Notes under the pieces: model-generated
What the model was told of the DNA's origin: nothing
The model's database searches: none
The model's input: only the letters and a program-made list of their open reading frames with translations
Shown here: positions 61,201-64,000 of the stretch, one piece after another
How the letters are laid out: the number at the start of each line of letters is the position of its first letter
How positions within the stretch are numbered: position 1 is the stretch's first letter
Program-made: the position numbers and the translations under genes
Assembly: GCA_038501625.1 (NCBI GenBank)
Contig: JAZAYU010000001.1
Coordinates: forward strand, 6,775,457 to 6,839,456
DNA from: Corbicula japonica
Taxonomy: Eukaryota > Mollusca > Bivalvia > Venerida > Cyrenidae
DNA: 64,000 nucleotides
Direction of reading: 5' to 3'

Positions 61201-64000
61201 CAATAATTCCCATAATTCAAATCGCCGTAGTAAACAATCATGGCGGACAACGTTAGAGGAACTGATAAAAATATTTAATCTTTTTGTTATGCCGACGATT
61301 TCATTGAAGAATTACGGAAGCAGATAGATTAAGGTTTCGACTTAAGATGCACACGTGATACGATGTAAAAGCGAAGTCATTGAATTATGGCGCAAGGCGA
61401 TTACGATCTCGGACTTTTTTAGAGGCAAATGAATGAAAAAATAAGCACGTATCAAATTATTAATCTCTGCTTTGGTGGTAGTGATAAAACTTTTACCATC
61501 ATTGAAGGGTTATGAATTAATTTGATTATGTGTTAATTGCAACACTATCATGAAAGTAAATCTGTAGATGACATTGGCAAATGTGAAAAGAGGTGTGTTT
61601 TATGGCTGTAAAAAGTGGTAGGTAAGAAAATGTTATATGACATATTTTTTCAAGCATGGGCATCAGCAAATGTACAATATCACTACATTTAACAACCTTT
61701 CGGCATTACACAAGGTACTTGGTTACAGTTGTTANNNNNNNNNNNNNNNNNNNNNNNNNNNNNNNNNNNNNNNNNNNNNNNNNNNNNNNNNNNNNNNNNN
61801 NNNNNNNNNNNNNNNNNNNNNNNNNNNNNNNNNNNNNNNNNNNNNNNNNNNNNNNNNNNNNNNNNNNNNNNNNNNNNNNNNNNNNNNNNNNNNNNNNNNN
61901 NNNNNNNNNNNNNNNNNNNNNNNNNNNNNNNNNNNNNNNNNNNNNNNNNNNNNNNNNNNNNNNNNNNNNNNNNNNNNNNNNNNNNNNNNNNNNNNNNNNN
62001 NNNNNNNNNNNNNNNNNNNNNNNNNNNNNNNNNNNNNNNNNNNNNNNNNNNNNNNNNNNNNNNNNNNNNNNNNNNNNNNNNNNNNNNNNNNNNNNNNNNN
62101 NNNNNNNNNNNNNNNNNNNNNNNNNNNNNNNNNNNNNNNNNNNNNNNNNNNNNNNNNNNNNNNNNNNNNNNNNNNNNNNNNNNNNNNNNNNNNNNNNNNN
62201 NNNNNNNNNNNNNNNNNNNNNNNNNNNNNNNNNNATGTAATGATAAATCATATAAAACTTCCATAGTATAATCGCAGTTATTTTACATGCAGCTTAGCAT
62301 CAATTAGCATTGCGGCCTGGGTTGTACTTTAAATATTTAGTATTTCAAATAAAAAATGCACACCCGGCCGGATATTCTAAATTTTACAAACCTCGGATCT
62401 GACAATATAGCTCAATTCCGGTCCATGTTCCATTGGCTGTGCATGTTCTTGTGTTGTTACCAACTAGATAGAATCCAGTGTTACACCTGTATGTCACACT
62501 GTTCGGATATATCGTGCCATTTGGTGCATCAACAACGCCGTTGGTTACTAGCAGATCACCACAATCTTAAACGTAATGAACGTAGTACTAGCGGATGTTC
62601 TTCTACAGTAGTATATAAAAATCTTACTTTAAAAACATATTATTGACCAAATTAAATTTTGTGAAGGTTTATGTGACGACATACATTAATTAGATGGAAG
62701 AAAGCTATACGTCAAGAACTGATTACGAAGAAGTACGCTATACACTTCTCCTTCTTATTGTTATATTTAAAGATGACAAACGAAAAAAACAACAACGAAT
62801 GTATTCAACATTTTACCTTTGATTTTACATCGTGGCGAGTCGCTGCTCCAATTCCCATCCGATAAGCACATTGTCTTCATGGCGCCAACAAGATCATATC
62901 CAGTACTGCACGTGAAAGTTGCTTCTGATCCATAAACCGTTCCAGACAGAATTGCCCTACCGTTTTCCGGATCAGCAACGGGTCCACAATCTAAAATATT
63001 ATCATATAAAGACATAAAATGTATAGATATCCCCAACGCCATACAAATACAGCAGCAGCGCCTAGCCAACCATGCAAGAGGCAGACACAGTACCTACCAT
63101 CTATATCCCCAAGATAAAGGATTGTTCAAGTATGCCTATATAGTGTCGCCCACAATGATTATTCTGCAGTGCATGGTTTGAAATTAACATATTACTATAC
63201 AGGAAGGTGATTAAAACTACTGAAGTGAGGTACTGGAAGACTTTTTACAGCGGCAATAAATTACTGGAAAATTGTCGTGCTGACTTAATCAAACAAGCAG
63301 TTACTTGCCAGGTATAGTTACATAACTGACATAAAGGTACAAGTGACAAAAATCCGTTTTTAAAACCTTTTACAAACGATACATGACACATATACGCAAA
63401 ACTTTACCTTTGATTTTACAAAATGTTGAGTAGCTGCTCCAACTTCCATCGGATAAGCATATTGCCGTTATTGCACCAACAAGATCATATCCAGTATTGC
63501 ATGTGAAAGTTGCTTCAGATCTATAAACAGTTCCAGACAGCACTGCTGTACCGTTTTCCGGATCACCAACTGATCCACAGTCTAAAATATTTTCATATTA
63601 GAGACATCGAGTTGTACATCGTATAATATTAAATAATCTAATACCAGTTATTTCAAGAAATGGGGGGGGGGGGGGGGGACTTATTGTACAGCATAAAATG
63701 ATAGTTTTATTTGGAATTGTTCGAAAGTGAAAGAAAATGTTCATCTGCATCTTCTTGTTGTTATATTACAAATGTTACATACGAAAAGTACATTATATAT
63801 ATGTTCACAATTTTGCTTAATGATTTCTATTTACGTTGTTCATCAATTAGAAGCAAGGGAAATAAGGAAAAATTGATTACACAGAAGAAAACTTTTGGAT
63901 GCTTTTGTTCGCTGTTACATTATATAAACGTTACAAAAGAAAATAAAATCACTTTTGTATTCAACATTTTACCTTTTATTTTACAAAATGGCGAGTCACT
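52123..64000 (-). CDS. Multi-CCP (sushi) single-pass membrane protein, partial
   Basis: On the minus strand 13 complete CCP exons plus one partial exon lead into a transmembrane exon. Every CCP exon is 174 nt (58 codons), begins in phase 1 with the DCG motif split by the intron, and has the four-Cys pattern plus the Trp before Cys4. CCP modules form beads of extracellular stalks in complement regulators, selectins and adhesion receptors. N-glycosylation sequons (NWS, NGT, NNT) are frequent. The 5' end with signal peptide lies beyond 64000, and the array is crossed by a sequencing gap. The last exon(s) are not identified. The domain class is firm; which protein family it belongs to is not, and it may be a lineage-specific expansion. 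Confidence 0.92.
52376..52468. repeat. Foldback repeat Fb1, copy 12 (half element)
   Basis: Left arm ACCAGTCTTGAATCTCAAGC then a rearranged centre; the inverted right arm is missing. It lies in the intron between CCP exon 1 and the transmembrane exon. Confidence 0.75.
52514..55743 (-). CDS. Sushi cassette I: CCP exons 5-1 (B-A-A'-A-B)
   Basis: Exons are 55570-55743 (B), 54941-55114 (A), 54345-54518 (A'), 53097-53270 (A) and 52514-52687 (B), each 174 nt. A-type modules read PENGRAQLSGTVYGSEATFT, CNTGFDLVGA, LSDGNWSSDSPFC. B-type modules read NGVVDAPNGTIYPNAVTYRC and NGTWTSNEPYC. A' differs by GDPENGTAVLSGTVYRSEA and SSYSTFC. Cassette II shows the same order, and the introns are homologous too. 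Confidence 0.92.
53436..54089. other. 650-bp segment present in cassette I intron only
   Basis: The intron between CCP exons 2 and 3 matches the one between exons 7 and 8 on both sides (CGCCCACAACGATT ... ATTCTGCAGTGCATGG), but cassette II lacks the middle about 650 bp. It is either an insertion here or a deletion there; no clear inverted ends. Confidence 0.7.
54609..54626 (+). repeat. Poly-G tract (18 G)
   Basis: Homopolymer run, with homologous tracts of 15 G at 57573-57587 and 17 G at 63662-63678 in the matching introns. Such tracts slip easily in replication and sequencing. Confidence 0.9.
56303..58726 (-). CDS. Sushi cassette II: CCP exons 10-6 (B-A-A'-A-B)
   Basis: Exons are 58553-58726 (B), 57882-58055 (A), 57319-57492 (A'), 56728-56901 (A) and 56303-56476 (B), each 174 nt and phase 1-1. 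Their order and subtype match cassette I one to one. In the A' module the NWS sequon of cassette I is changed to SWS. Exon 7 has AILSGTVYGSEATFTCSTGY and KTMC in place of the usual residues. Confidence 0.92.
58990..59850. repeat. Pair of about 190-bp direct repeats
   Basis: 59008-59202 and 59655-59845 share GGGATGGTCAAAATTGTACT, CTCAACCCGGGGCTAGGCGG and AACCGAGCCTGCAATATTTT with few differences, 650 bp apart. The sequence between has a 154-codon plus ORF without recognisable domains. This may be a small terminal-repeat element or a local duplication, in a sushi gene intron. Confidence 0.8.
59851..60200. other. Intron stretch, nothing recognised
   Basis: AT-rich, no exon with the 174-nt CCP pattern or other conserved content. 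Confidence 0.4.
60201..60338. repeat. GC-rich inverted repeat with downstream CRE sites
   Basis: GGTTATTAACCGGTGTTCAA pairs with TTGAACACCGGTTTATAACC... and GGTGATATCGGCCCGG with CCGGGCCGATATCACC. CRE-like TACGTCAC, TACGTCAT and TGACGTAA follow at 60433, 60465 and 60483. The following ATGTCTGCGAAC reading frame stops after 12 codons. Confidence 0.85.
60945..61660. repeat. Second copy of the older interspersed repeat (empty-site copy)
   Basis: Matches 30990-31484 joined to 33172-33300, without the 1.7-kb tandem-core element between them. The join is at about 61427-61445 (GAGGCAAATGAATG / AATAAGCACG). Confidence 0.8.
61735..62234. other. Assembly gap, 500 N
   Basis: Exactly 500 N, a conventional placeholder length, so the true distance is unknown. 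ORFs through it are artefacts. Confidence 0.99.
62392..64000 (-). CDS. Sushi block III: CCP exons 14 (partial)-11
   Basis: Exons are 63973-64000 (A, only its 3' 28 nt in the window), 63408-63581 (A'), 62817-62990 (A) and 62392-62565 (B). Coordinates are those of cassette II plus 6,089 (plus 6,091 after a poly-G length change), and the whole 62235-64000 stretch, introns included, is almost identical to 56146-57911. It is either a third cassette made very recently or the same DNA assembled twice around the gap. Confidence 0.8.

Noticed and set aside
61637..62271. Five long ORFs across the N run
   Set aside because: They are made of undetermined bases.

Overview
The window looks like nuclear DNA of a bivalve mollusc or a close lophotrochozoan relative. 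Evidence: small exons in AT-rich introns, a metazoan NUP98-NUP96 gene, a tandemly expanded sushi (CCP) gene, and dense non-autonomous repeats with 151-166 bp tandem cores of the kind common in bivalves. Species is not determinable from the window alone. It is eukaryotic; no operon, CRISPR array, rRNA or tRNA gene was recognised.

Left half (about 1-29.7 kb): one minus-strand gene, the NUP98-NUP96 precursor. I could splice 32 coding exons (29669 down to 395) whose phases agree at all 31 junctions, giving 1,640 codons in frame. Order: FG/GLFG repeats, GLEBS motif, more FG repeats, linker, autoproteolytic domain ending at an intact HF|S site, then most of NUP96. The last roughly 10% of NUP96 lies beyond position 1. 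Introns carry two foldback (hairpin) families, an hAT-like element with an 8-bp target duplication, several minisatellites, and a 34-bp x 11 array that copies a splice acceptor. One intron is GC-AG.

Middle (29.7-52 kb): no complete gene. It is a mosaic of nested repeats: a 1.7-kb element with a 166/169-bp array in a 501-bp higher-order period; a GCG-rich element with an 852-bp element nested in it; a foldback with about 180-bp arms; a 4.9-kb composite of two units sharing the same termini; a broken non-LTR retrotransposon RT; and other diverged tandem repeats. One isolated exon-like ORF lies at 48956-49198.

Right part (52.1-64 kb): a minus-strand gene for a single-pass membrane protein with an extracellular array of CCP/sushi domains. 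Thirteen complete CCP exons are visible, every one exactly 174 nt and phase 1-1, plus the edge of a fourteenth, followed by a transmembrane exon. They follow a repeated B-A-A'-A-B cassette. A 500-N gap (61735-62234) separates a third, near-identical block that may be a very recent duplication or an assembly artefact.

The two genes have no evident functional link: one is a nuclear-pore scaffold/FG precursor, the other a candidate cell-surface recognition or adhesion protein.
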